A DNA stretch of 64,000 bases, from NCBI GenBank assembly GCA_022376925.1, contig JAIOJX010000005.1:13916501-13980500 (forward strand), in the 5' to 3' direction. A program made the translations under genes and the position numbers. Each line of letters opens with the position of its first letter. Positions within the stretch are counted from its first letter, which is position 1. This stretch comes from Tragulus kanchil (Eukaryota > Chordata > Mammalia > Artiodactyla > Tragulidae). The notes under the pieces were generated by a model. It did not search any database, was not told the origin of the DNA, and worked only from the letters and a program-made list of their open reading frames with translations. Positions 11,746 to 22,500 of the stretch are shown here, piece after piece.

Positions 11746-12374
11746 TTTCCTTCTCAAAGGGAATGGGTTGGTTTGGTAAAAACATAGGTGATACAGCTTA
11801 ACTGAGTTGCATAACACAGCCTTGTCCTTGACTGAGACAACTGTGCTGTACCTGTAGCTGTGGAAGTGCATGAATCCCCGCAATCAACAGAGTGCAGAGG
11901 GACTTCTTCCTCCAGTTATGAATGTCATCCTTTCACGCATTGCCCACACAGCTCCTGCAAGCAGGCGGGGGTTGGGGGATTGCCAAGGAGCACAGAGAAA
12001 GAGAGGCAGGACCGAGCGTGGCAGTAGACATGCCAAATCAGATACCCACTGAAAAGTTCTGGTATCTGAGACCAAACATGGAGAAACACAGAGTTTGACC
12101 TGTGAAACCAGAATCTGCCACAAACGCACAGGTGCTAAACCCTTCGCATGCTACCTTCCAAGTTCCTGCTTTGTCTAGCTTATGCAACTTTTAGGGGAAG
12201 GCACAGTTTGTGGTGGGGGGTCTTGCTTTTAGAAGAGATTTCTACTGTTCTGTTTTGTCCATGAGTAACAGAATCAACTCTGGGAGATAAGAACGTAGAT
12301 CTCACATTTTCGAACTGGATGGAAGTAGAGAAAGCATCTTGCTACTCACTCCCCCTAAGGACTTGACTGTATGA

Positions 12375-12575
12375 AGAAATATAGGTGGAGCTACTGTTTT
12401 CAGTCCAGTCGTGGTGGAGTGACTTAATGATACAGAGAAAAGTATACTGGAAATTGTAGACGCTTATGTGGACCTAAAAATTACAGTCACATTGTATGAA
12501 CCTGAAATTTTTTTAAATTTTTTAGATTTTTTAGGGTACAATCAGGAGTGTGTGAGATCTAACCATGAACTTCTT
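12375..12575 (+). repeat. Old diverged direct repeat, member 2
   Basis: Partner of 11530-11745, starting about 845 bases later in the same orientation. After the best-matching core it has an expanded T-rich stretch (about 12507-12534), then both members continue with atcaggag and a GTGAG-containing segment. Confidence 0.65.
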
Positions 12576-13027
12576 ACAGGGCTTTTTGCTTTGCTTCACT
12601 CTCTCGTGGTCACTGCTTTCTTGATGAGAGAACCAGATGATCAGGTTGCACTGTGTGCTATCCAGGATAACGTCTCTCTTATACAGTGAAATCTAAATGA
12701 CACACATTCTTAAATTTACTTTCAAAGGGACCTTTCCATCCTTTATTGGTGGAACATGGGCTGGCCCAGGGCACATTCTGTAGAGCAGATCCAGCCATGG
12801 AAAATGGTGATTAGATTCTAACATCTCCATCCAATTGTGTGTCTCTGGTAAATATGACCTCGCCTGGAAAACTGGGCTGCCACTCTCTATTCCACACTTA
12901 CGCCACATTTTTGGACTACTGATTCAGGAAAGTTCTGTGTTGCCATGGCATAATATCATCCTGATTAAGCACTGGATTCCTTACTATTAACTATTCCCAT
13001 TGACTGGATGCCTAATTATGCCAACAA

Positions 13028-13236
13028 GGGCTTCCCTGGTGGCTCAGCGGTAAAGAAGATGCCTCCCATGCAGGAGACATGGGTTCAATCCCTGGGTCAG
13101 GAAGATTCCTTGAAGAAAGAAATGACAACCCACTCCAGTGTTCTTGCCTGCGCAATTCCAGGGACAGAGAAGCCTGGCCGGCTACACAGTCCATGAGGTT
13201 GCAAAAGAGTGAGGACACAACTTAGCGACCGAACAA
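13028..13236 (+). mobile_element. Bov-tA SINE with 12-bp target-site duplication (copy A)
   Basis: Begins gggcttccctggtggctcag and ends cttagcgaccgaaca. The direct repeat attatgccaaca flanks it at 13015-13026 and 13236-13247, so the insertion boundaries are clear. Confidence 0.95.
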
Positions 13237-13299
13237 TTATGCCAACAGCTTTATCTACGATCTTGCATCTTTACAAAATGTCTGTAAAACGGGTTCTAT

Positions 13300-13420
13300 C
13301 AGGCCAACTCTGCATATAAAGAAGATGAGGTTCAAGACAAGTGACCTATCCAAGGTCATATAAGCAGTAGGTGACAAAGCAAGAACTCAAAGCCGGGTTT
13401 GCCTGGGTTTCATGGCCAAA
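13300..13420 (+). repeat. MIR SINE fragment
   Basis: agatgaggttcaagacaagt, gacctatccaaggtcatata and agcagtaggtgacaaagcaa follow the MIR order (gaggaaactgaggc..., cttgcccaaggtcacacagc, agtggcagagctgg). Repeated at about 14395-14515 and 15509-15600. Confidence 0.6.
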
Positions 13421-14122
13421 GAGGAAAAAAAGATGCACACCTTGGCGATGAGCCTGTGGATTTCCTTATGAAAGTCCAGGTGTGTAGCATTCTGTTAAAC
13501 ACAAAAGATAGTACTTGCTCCCACTGACCAGGCAGGCATTTAGATGCTAGAACAACAGTCACCCACAGCCATGAAGGGCGACGCGGGCTGGGGCCATCCA
13601 CCAGGCGCGGGGGGAGCGTGCTTCTAGCAGAGCAGCAGGACCCACGTGCTGACTGACACAATGGTAGAAGGGTAGCCACGGCATGTCGCTCCACCAACGA
13701 GTGGTCACTGCTTTCTTGATGAGAGAACCAGATGATCAGGTTGCACTGTGTGCTATCCAGGATAACGTCTCTCTTATACAGTGAAATCTAAATGACACAC
13801 ATTCTTAAATTTACTTTCAAAGGGACCTTTCCATCCTTTATTGGTGGAACATGGGCTGGCCCAGGGCACATTCTGTAGAGCAGATCCAGCCATGGAAAAT
13901 GGTGATTAGATTCTAACATCTCCATCCAATTGTGTGTCTCTGGTAAATATGACCTCGCCTGGAAAACTGGGCTGCCACTCTCTATTCCACACTTACGCCA
14001 CATTTTTGGACTACTGATTCAGGAAAGTTCTGTGTTGCCATGGCATAATATCATCCTGATTAAGCACTGGATTCCTTACTATTAACTATTCCCATTGACT
14101 GGATGCCTAATTATGCCAACAA

Positions 14123-14331
14123 GGGCTTCCCTGGTGGCTCAGCGGTAAAGAAGATGCCTCCCATGCAGGAGACATGGGTTCAATCCCTGGGTCAGGAAGA
14201 TTCCTTGAAGAAAGAAATGACAACCCACTCCAGTGTTCTTGCCTGCGCAATTCCAGGGACAGAGAAGCCTGGCCGGCTACACAGTCCATGAGGTTGCAAA
14301 AGAGTGAGGACACAACTTAGCGACCGAACAA
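14123..14331 (+). mobile_element. Bov-tA SINE (copy B of the one at 13028)
   Basis: Same element, including the attatgccaaca flanks, shifted by 1095 bases inside duplication 4. Confidence 0.95.
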
Positions 14332-14418
14332 TTATGCCAACAGCTTTATCTACGATCTTGCATCTTTACAAAATGTCTGTAAAACGGGTTCTATCAGGCC
14401 AACTCTGCATATAAAGAA

Positions 14419-16594
14419 GATGAGGTTCAAGACAAGTGACCTATCCAAGGTCATATAAGCAGTAGGTGACAAAGCAAGAACTCAAAGCCGGGTTTGCCTG
14501 GGTTTCATGGCCAAAGAGGAAAAAAAGATGCACACCTTGGCGATGAGCCTGTGGATTTCCTTATGAAAGTCCAGGTGTGTAGCATTCTGTTAAACACAAA
14601 AGATAGTACTTGCTCCCACTGACCAGGCAGGCATTTAGATGCTAGAACAACAGTCACCCACAGCCATGAAGGGCGACGCGGGCTGGGGCCATCCACCAGG
14701 CGCGGGGGGAGCGTGCTTCTAGCAGAGCAGCAGGACCCACGTGCTGACTGACACAATGGTAGAAGGGTAGCCACGGCATGTCGCTCCACCAACGACTCCC
14801 CATCATTCTGATGAGGCGTCACAAGCTTGCAATCAACAGCACAGAGACGCTCTCAAACGATCCCCATCAGCATTTTACGTGTGCTGTCAAAGCGTGGCAG
14901 ATGGGACAGATTCTCATCTGACCTCAATGCCATGTCAATGACCCACAAAGGAAGACTGTGTGAGAAGAATAGGCCACGAGGGCCGTGGCCTTGCTGGACG
15001 CACCCCGGGTTTTAAGAGATGACTTTTATTTCGTTCCATGCTTCCATTGACTACTTCAGAGTCAATAAATATCATTTCTGTGTTTCTCATCGGATACATT
15101 TGTCCACAGTCGAACTCACTTGAAAGACTTCAGTAAGCTCACAAATCCCCCAGACTTGATAATGCATGTGGGACACATCCCTACAATCATGTTCCATTGT
15201 ACATTTCTGTGAGTCTGCATCTTCCCCACTCAACTGTGGCCCAGCTCGGAGAGCAGGGAATTTACATCATTTATTTCTGTATTCCCAACATCTAGCCCAG
15301 TGTCTGGCATAAATGGCGGACAACGAAAATATGCAAAAATGAATGCTCACCAGACCATAAATAAGAAGGCCCACTCTCTGAGTGCATGAATGACCCCAAG
15401 TTGTTCGAAGGGCCATATCTGAATTCCAAAATGTGTCTACAAATGGCAAAGATGATGGTCTACAAATTGAAAAGATTTGGGTAAATATATACCACAAAAT
15501 TCAGTAGCGATGAGGTTCAAGACAAGTGACCTATCCAAGGTCATATAAGCAGTAGGTGACAAAGCAAGAACTCAAAGCCGGGTTTGCCTGGGTTTCATGG
15601 CCAAGAGGAAAAAGATGCACACCTTGGCGATGAGCCTGTGGATTTCCTTATGAAAGTCCAGGTGTGTAGCATTCTGTTAAACACAAAAGATAGTACTTGC
15701 TCCCACTGACCAGGCAGGCATTTAGATGCTAGAACAACAGTCACCCACAGCCATGAAGGGCGACGCGGGCTGGGGCCATCCACCAGGCGCGGGGGGAGCG
15801 TGCTTCTAGCAGAGCAGCAGGACCCACGTGCTGACTGACACAATGGTAGAAGGGTAGCCACGGCATGTCGCTCCACCAACGACTCCCCATCATTCTGATG
15901 AGGCGTCACAAGCTTGCAATCAACAGCACAGAGACGCTCTCAAACGATCCCCATCAGCATTTTACGTGTGCTGTCAAAGCGTGGCAGATGGGACAGATTC
16001 TCATCTGACCTCAATGCCATGTCAATGACCCACAAAGGAAGACTGTGTGAGAAGAATAGGCCACGAGGGCCGTGGCCTTGCTGGACGCACCCGGTTATAA
16101 GAGATGACTTTTATTTCGTTCCATGCTTCCATTGACTACTTCAGAGTCAATAAATATCATTTCTGTGTTTCTCATCGGATACATTTGTCCACAGTCGAAC
16201 TCACTTGAAAGACTTCAGTAAGCTCACAAATCCCCCAGACTTGATAATGCATGTGGGACACATCCCTACAATCATGTTCCATTGTACATTTCTGTGAGTC
16301 TGCATCTTCCCCACTCAACTGTGGCCCAGCTCGGAGAGCAGGGAATTTACATCATTTATTTCTGTATTCCCAACATCTAGCCCAGTGTCTGGCATAAATG
16401 GCGGACAACGAAAATATGCAAAAATGAATGCTCACCAGACCATAAATAAGAAGGCCCACTCTCTGAGTGCATGAATGACCCCAAGTTGTTCGAAGGGCCA
16501 TATCTGAATTCCAAAATGTGTCTACAAATGGCAAAGATGATGGTCTACAAATTGAAAAGATTTGGGTAAATATATACCACAAAATTCAGTAGCG
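14419..16594 (+). repeat. Tandem duplication 5 (unit about 1.09 kb)
   Basis: Copy A 14419-15508 and copy B 15509-16594, joined at cagtagc|gatgaggttc. Copy B has lost bases in homopolymers near its start (ccaaagaggaaaaaaag against ccaagaggaaaaag) and at caccccgggttttaag against cacccggttataag. The rest matches. Confidence 0.96.
15200..15345 (+). repeat. L2 LINE 3' fragment (copy at 16285-16430)
   Basis: tgtattcccaacatctagcc, cagtgtctggcataaatggc and a terminal aaaatgaatg match the L2 3' end (cccagcacctagcacagtgcctggcacatag...gaatgaatg). Both copies lie inside duplication 5. Confidence 0.55.
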
Positions 16595-16883
16595 ATCTCT
16601 TCTTAGAAAGGAAAAACATACACATACAGAAATAAGGAAATATTGGCCTCATACCAACTGAAGAAGAAAATTTTCAAGGGGATTCCCACCAGACTATGTT
16701 CAACATTAAGGCTTATAAACGCAAGGAGGAGAGGGCCATTGGGGTGTGGCTTCCAAGGAGAGTAATTAAAATCATGACAGGTTAGAAATCAGATCTGGAA
16801 GAGAAATAGTGATTATTGGATTATGGTCGGGGAGGGGGAAGAAATCAACTTTCCTTCTCAAAAGTCTTCAGCACTAAACGAAT
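16595..16883. other. Single-copy non-coding segment
   Basis: AT-rich sequence following duplication 5. No repeat or coding signal recognised. Confidence 0.6.
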
Positions 16884-17050
16884 GAGCTTTCCGGGTGGCT
16901 CAGTGGTAAAGAAATGGTCTGACAATGCAGGAGATATAAGTTCAATCCCGGGGTCGGGAAGATCCCCTGAAAAAGGAACTGGCAACCTGCTCCAATTGAA
17001 CTGAGGAGCCTGGTGGGCTAAAAGTCAAACACAACTTCATGACTAAACAA
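16884..17050 (+). mobile_element. Bov-tA SINE, internally deleted
   Basis: Head gagctttccgggtggctcag, then ggtcgggaagatcccctgaa, ggaactggcaacctgctcca, and a shortened 3' part ending cacaacttcatgactaaaca. About 40 bases of the usual body (between gctcca and gaggagcctgg) are missing. Confidence 0.85.
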
Positions 17051-17380
17051 CAAAAAATTAAGCCCACACTTTCATGAGTTGAGGCAGTAACTCTATGAAA
17101 TGGGATAAGAACTGTATTTGGCCTTTAGCTAGGTAGTCTATCTACAGCAAAATGTGACGTCTTACCAGATCCACCCATTGCTGAGATCCTGTGTGGCTTG
17201 TACAACGTGGTTGCCCTGCCACTCTGTGAGAAAGCATCTTCAGGTAGCCATTTTAACTCCTGGCTTTACGATTTCCTGGGAGGCTGTGTTTGTGGGCGTG
17301 TATGAGTACATGCTGTGTGTGCAGGTCTAGAGTTTCCAACGGCCTTAAACGGTATTCTATATAAACTTTCTTAAACTTTT

Positions 17381-17631
17381 TCTTTTATATTGGAGTATAG
17401 TTGATTAATAATGTTCTGTTAGTTTCAAGTGAACTGTGAAGTGATTCAGTTATACATATATACGAATCTATTCTTTTCCAAATTCTTTTCCCCTATAGGT
17501 TGTTACATAACATTGAGCAGCGGTCCCTGTGCTATATAGTAGCTCCTTGTTGGTTATCCACAAGGGAGGGAGAGTTAGGGTGTTTGGGACTGACATGGAT
17601 ACAATGCTATGCTTAAAACAAATAACCTTTT
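17381..17631 (-). mobile_element. Artiodactyl L1 3' UTR with inverted 5' part
   Basis: 17381-17560 is the complement of the common artiodactyl L1 3' UTR (attggagtatagttgattaa, gattcagttatacatatata, tgctatatagtagctccttg, ttggttatcc). From 17561 the sequence switches to plus-strand orientation of the adjoining more 5' L1 sequence (gagttagggtgtttgggact, gacatggatac, cttaaaacaaataacc). This is the structure left by twin priming. Confidence 0.6.
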
Positions 17632-18070
17632 AAATTGAATATTTAACATTCCTGGGTTATTAAAATGCACTATGTAAACGCCTCAAAGTCAGTGCCTATA
17701 CACCTTCACGATTCTCCCGGTAATTAGCATAAGTTCATTGCATAAAGGCCCAAAGTGTTGAACAGAGTGCAGAACAAAAATCAACAAACCAATAGTACCT
17801 CAAAATTCCAACACTGGTCAGTCAGCAGCGCTGTCGCCAAGCTGCACCTCTGGCTGGGAGGAAGCATTTAGAGAAGCAGGAAGGTCTTTTTAGGGTTAAA
17901 AAGCTGCAAGCTTTCTGTGTTGCATCCTTTCGGGTCACGTCCCTGCCATATACCTCCTCTCACTACAGCTAAAGATCAGAGCTACTGCACCAAAGTTTAC
18001 TATAAAGAGGGACTTTCACAGGGAGAGGCAGGTGTCAGGCACTGTGACTTCACTTTCTTCTCTCCCTCTT
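17632..18070. other. Single-copy non-coding segment
   Basis: No repeat or coding region recognised between the L1 remnant and the next CHR SINE. Confidence 0.55.
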
Positions 18071-18190
18071 TTTTATTATTGGCCACACCATGCAGCCGGT
18101 GGGATCTTAGTTCCCTGAGCAGAGATCGAACCTGCACCCTCTGCATTGGAAGCATTGAGTCTTCACCTCTGGACCACCAAGGAAGTCCCC
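18071..18190 (-). mobile_element. CHR-type SINE, short
   Basis: Plus strand shows ttggccacaccatgcagccg, gggatcttagttccctgagc, gatcgaacctgcaccctctg and tggaccaccaaggaagtccc, the complement of the CHR head. Single copy. Confidence 0.88.
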
Positions 18191-18497
18191 TAGACACTGA
18201 AACTTTACAAAGTGCTCCCCATGTTAGACACATTTCAGTCACTTGAGGCAGCAGCCCTGATGATGCTAGAGGCAAAGGTTACAGCCCCAATCAAATAAAA
18301 AAGGCTTAATTTAAAAAAAAAGGCCTAATTAAAGAACCCACATCTGGATATGGAGTTCAGTAAATCTCAAACATCATACTATCTTATATCTATGTAAGCT
18401 TTACAGCTTTCAAAGTACTCAAGTATACAGTGAATGGTCAACATCACGATATTGTATTGATGGTTTAAAAAAGTGGTACTTCTTAAATCTCTAGAAT

Positions 18498-18714
18498 AGT
18501 CAAGGGCTGGCAAACTTTCAATAAAGAGCCAGAAAGCAAATGTCTTAGGCTTTGTGGGTCTCACAATCTGTCACAGCCACTCAGCTCTGCCACCACAAAA
18601 GCCACCACAGAGAGTAGCATACAAATGGGTATGACTGTGTGCCAATGAAACTTTCTTTGTAAAAACAAGTGGAGGTGGGATATGGCCCATGGGCCAGTGT
18701 GTGTCCACTCCTGG
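18498..18714 (+). mobile_element. Non-autonomous hAT-like DNA transposon fossil (copy at 19582-19798)
   Basis: The body (ggctggcaaactttcaataa, agagccagaaagcaaatgtc, ttaggctttgtgggtc, atgaaactttctttgtaaaa, atatggcccatgggccagtg) matches the widespread mammalian MER element with ggcaaactttttctgtaaagggcc and ggatttggcccgcgggcc. The ends caagggctggc and cactcctg are degraded inverted termini. The 8-bp repeat tctagaat at 18490-18497 and 18715-18722 is the size expected for hAT. Confidence 0.7.
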
Positions 18715-18854
18715 TCTAGAATATCATTATACTGGGAACTTGAAAGATGGAATCTCTGCTTCCTCCTTTTCCCTCAAAGAGATTTTATTTTTACTGAGTG
18801 AAAAGTTAGATGGCAATAGCACACGTTATCCAAAAGCTGTGATGCTCTCAAGGG

Positions 18855-19235
18855 TGAATGAACAAATTGTGGGCAAACACACAGTGGAATATTATATAGC
18901 CTTTAAAAAGAGGAAATTCTAAGACATGTTTCAACACGGATAAACCTCAAGGACATTATGCTACATGAAATATACCAGTCACAAAGGGGCATACACTATA
19001 TGATTCCACTTATATGAAATACTAAGAGCCATGAAATTCATAGACAGGGAGTAGAATGGTTGCCAGGGGCTAGAAGGAGGAATAATGGAACGTTGGCTTA
19101 ATGGTACAGAGTTTCACTCTGGGAAGATGGAAAGCATTCTCCAGATGAACAGTGATGATAGTTGCATGACAATGTGAATATACTTTATGTCAGTGAACTG
19201 TATACTTTAAAATAATAAATTTGTTTATACATATT
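18855..19235 (+). repeat. Old L1 (L1M) 3' end (copy at 19939-20319)
   Basis: gtggaatattatatagcctt, aaacctcaaggacattatgc, tacatgaaatataccagtca, tatatgattccacttatatg and ggttgccaggggctagaagg follow the L1 ORF2-3' UTR order. It is diverged and has no open frame of length. Confidence 0.75.
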
Positions 19236-20545
19236 TAACCATAATTTTTTTTTAAAGAAATTTTTAAAAAAGATCACACTTTTCAGGTGATCTGTTTGGA
19301 CCAGGTTATCCCAAGGAGGTCTGAGTCATTCAGATTTAAGAGGGCCAGTTTACAGGAAGCAGCTGAGGAATGACACTGGGTTTGCACACTTGACAGCCTC
19401 TACCTCTAGGAATTAAAGAACCCACATCTGGATATGGAGTTCAGTAAATCTCAAACATCATACTATCTTATATCTATGTAAGCTTTACAGCTTTCAAAGT
19501 ACTCAAGTATACAGTGAATGGTCAACATCACGATATTGTATTGATGGTTTAAAAAAGTGGTACTTCTTAAATCTCTAGAATAGTCAAGGGCTGGCAAACT
19601 TTCAATAAAGAGCCAGAAAGCAAATGTCTTAGGCTTTGTGGGTCTCACAATCTGTCACAGCCACTCAGCTCTGCCACCACAAAAGCCACCACAGAGAGTA
19701 GCATACAAATGGGTATGACTGTGTGCCAATGAAACTTTCTTTGTAAAAACAAGTGGAGGTGGGATATGGCCCATGGGCCAGTGTGTGTCCACTCCTGGTC
19801 TAGAATATCATTATACTGGGAACTTGAAAGATGGAATCTCTGCTTCCTCCTTTTCCCTCAAAGAGATTTTATTTTTACTGAGTGAAAAGTTAGATGGCAA
19901 TAGCACACGTTATCCAAAAGCTGTGATGCTCTCAAGGGTGAATGAACAAATTGTGGGCAAACACACAGTGGAATATTATATAGCCTTTAAAAAGAGGAAA
20001 TTCTAAGACATGTTTCAACACGGATAAACCTCAAGGACATTATGCTACATGAAATATACCAGTCACAAAGGGGCATACACTATATGATTCCACTTATATG
20101 AAATACTAAGAGCCATGAAATTCATAGACAGGGAGTAGAATGGTTGCCAGGGGCTAGAAGGAGGAATAATGGAACGTTGGCTTAATGGTACAGAGTTTCA
20201 CTCTGGGAAGATGGAAAGCATTCTCCAGATGAACAGTGATGATAGTTGCATGACAATGTGAATATACTTTATGTCAGTGAACTGTATACTTTAAAATAAT
20301 AAATTTGTTTATACATATTTAACCATAATTTTTTTTTAAAGAAATTTTTAAAAAAGATCACACTTTTCAGGTGATCTGTTTGGACCAGGTTATCCCAAGG
20401 AGGTCTGAGTCATTCAGATTTAAGAGGGCCAGTTTACAGGAAGCAGCTGAGGAATGACACTGGGTTTGCACACTTGACAGCCTCTACCTCTAGGAACCAT
20501 TTGAACTGGAAGAAAATAGGACGGCTCCCATTAAAACAGAACACA

Positions 20546-20816
20546 GGGCTTCCCTAGTGGCCCAATGGGTAGAGAGTCTGCCTTGCACTGCAAGGGGCAC
20601 CGGTTCGATACCTGGCCTGGGAAGATCCTATATGCCGTGGAATGGCTGGTTTGGTGTGTCCAATGACAAGCCAGCACTCTGGAGCGCATGCACCCAGAGC
20701 CGGTGCTCTGCAACAAGAGAGGTCACTGTGATGGGAGGCCCACACAGGCCAAAAAGAATAAAGATGGATGAAAAATAAACCATGGCTTGGAGGCAAAAAT
20801 TTTTAAAAAAAACAAA
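20546..20816 (+). mobile_element. CHR-type SINE, long form (copy A)
   Basis: Begins gggcttccctagtggcccaa, then ggttcgatacctggcctggg, the long-form middle (gcatgcacccagagccggtg) and gaataaagatggatgaaaaa. The tail runs into an A-rich stretch to about 20816. Confidence 0.88.
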
Positions 20817-20907
20817 AATAGAATACAACCCAGTGGTTCCTGTTCCCACACCCATGGACTCCACCTGCTTTTTTTATGCAGGAAAACTTTAGCCAAAAGT
20901 AAGTTTA

Positions 20908-21249
20908 GGGGCTTCCCTGGTGGTCCAGTGGGTAAGGACACCACCTTGCAGTGCAAGGGATGCCGGTTTGATCCCTGACCTGGGAAGATCCCACATGCCG
21001 CGGAGCGGCTGGACCGACGTGTCCAATTACCGAGCCAGAGCTCTGGGGCGCATGCGCCCAGAGCCAGCGCTCTGCGACGACAGACGCCACCATGATGGGA
21101 GGACCATGCAGGCCAAAGAACAAAGATGGATGAAAATAGCTAAATGAAAGACCAATGTGGGGGCGGGGGGGTGGCCCGCCCACCCCCTCCCTCCCCAACT
21201 CGCCCCTCCCCCAATAAATAAATAATATTTTTTTAAAAATTATATAAAA
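20908..21249 (+). mobile_element. CHR-type SINE with 13-bp target-site duplication and unusual GC-rich tail (copy A)
   Basis: Starts ggggcttccctggtggtcca. Perfect direct repeats aaaagtaagttta at 20895-20907 and 21250-21262 define the insertion. After the usual end (aaagatggatgaaaatagct, gaccaatgt) it carries a G-then-C tract (21159-21215: gggggcgggggggtggcccg, ccctccctccccaactcgcc) before an AT-rich tail. Confidence 0.93.
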
Positions 21250-21634
21250 AAAAGTAAGTTTAATCAGAGAAAACACAGAAGTCAAAGAAAACAGTCTCAC
21301 AGGACCAAATAATAATAGTTCCACTATTATGAAAGGTCCTCTTCAAAGGCTGTAGATAATATTCTGCGCCATAGCCTATGAGCTGCTTTGTAGATACTGA
21401 GCCCCCAATGAGGGCTAACTAGGAAGGAAGAAGCTAACGACCAGACTGTAGCCATGACAGAACCTGCCACGGTCCCAAGAAGTGGTCTCAAGGAAATGGG
21501 AACATGACCTAGAACGGAAAATTAACTGGACTTGGTCCACAAATGACACTGGGTTTGCACACTTGACAGCCTCTACCTCTAGGAACCATTTGAACTGGAA
21601 GAAAATAGGACGGCTCCCATTAAAACAGAACACA

Positions 21635-21905
21635 GGGCTTCCCTAGTGGCCCAATGGGTAGAGAGTCTGCCTTGCACTGCAAGGGGCACCGGTTCGATAC
21701 CTGGCCTGGGAAGATCCTATATGCCGTGGAATGGCTGGTTTGGTGTGTCCAATGACAAGCCAGCACTCTGGAGCGCATGCACCCAGAGCCGGTGCTCTGC
21801 AACAAGAGAGGTCACTGTGATGGGAGGCCCACACAGGCCAAAAAGAATAAAGATGGATGAAAAATAAACCATGGCTTGGAGGCAAAAATTTTTTAAAAAA
21901 ACACA
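21635..21905 (+). mobile_element. CHR-type SINE (copy B of the one at 20546)
   Basis: Same element shifted by 1089 bases within duplication 7, with one extra T and a changed A-rich tail. Confidence 0.88.
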
Positions 21906-21999
21906 AAAATAGAATACAACCCAGTGGTTCCTGTTCCCACACCCATGGACTCCACCTGCTTTTTCTATGCAGGAAAACTTTAGCCAAAAAGTAAGTTTA

Positions 22000-22341
22000 G
22001 GGGCTTCCCTGGTGGTCCAGTGGGTAAGGACACCACCTTGCAGTGCAAGGGATGCCGGTTTGATCCCTGACCTGGGAAGATCCCACATGCCGCGGAGCGG
22101 CTGGACCGACGTGTCCAATTACCGAGCCAGAGCTCTGGGGCGCATGCGCCCAGAGCCAGCGCTCTGCGACGACAGACGCCACCATGATGGGAGGACCATG
22201 CAGGCCAAAGAACAAAGATGGATGAAAATAGCTAAATGAAAGACCAATGTGGGGGCGGGGGGGTGGCCCGCCCACCCCCTCCCTCCCCAACTCGCCCCTC
22301 CCCCAATAAATAAATAATATTTTTTTAAAAATTATATAAAA
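22000..22341 (+). mobile_element. CHR-type SINE (copy B of the one at 20908)
   Basis: Same element, same aaaagtaagttta flanks and same GC-rich tail, shifted by about 1092 bases. Confidence 0.93.
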
Positions 22342-22500
22342 AAAAGTAAGTTTAATCAGAGAAAACACAGAAGTCAAAGAAAACAGTCTCACAGGACCAA
22401 ATAATAATAGTTCCACTATTATGAAAGGTCCTCTTCAAAGGCTGTAGATAATATTCTGCGCCATAGCCTATGAGCTGCTTTGTAGATACTGAGCCCCCAA

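Larger units (their letters stand above)
12606..14795 (+). repeat. Tandem duplication 4 (unit 1095 bp)
   Basis: Copy A 12606-13700 and copy B 13701-14795 abut with no spacer (ccaccaacga|gtggtcactg). I see no difference between them. Both carry a Bov-tA with its target-site duplication and a MIR piece. The end of copy B is the start of duplication 5. Confidence 0.97.
18327..20494 (+). repeat. Tandem duplication 6 (unit 1084 bp)
   Basis: Copy A 18327-19410 and copy B 19411-20494, with no spacer (ctacctctagg|aattaaagaa). I see no difference between copies. It contains a hAT-like fossil and an old L1 end. Confidence 0.97.

Noticed and set aside
13028..13236. A tRNA gene
   Set aside because: The tRNA-like A/B-box sequence is the head of a Bov-tA SINE. 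No cloverleaf with a proper anticodon arm is present, and the same holds for the CHR elements.
20905..22416. Paired 139-codon minus-strand frames (20905-21324 and 21997-22416)
   Set aside because: They lie almost entirely in a CHR SINE and its tail. Translation of SINE sequence, not a gene.
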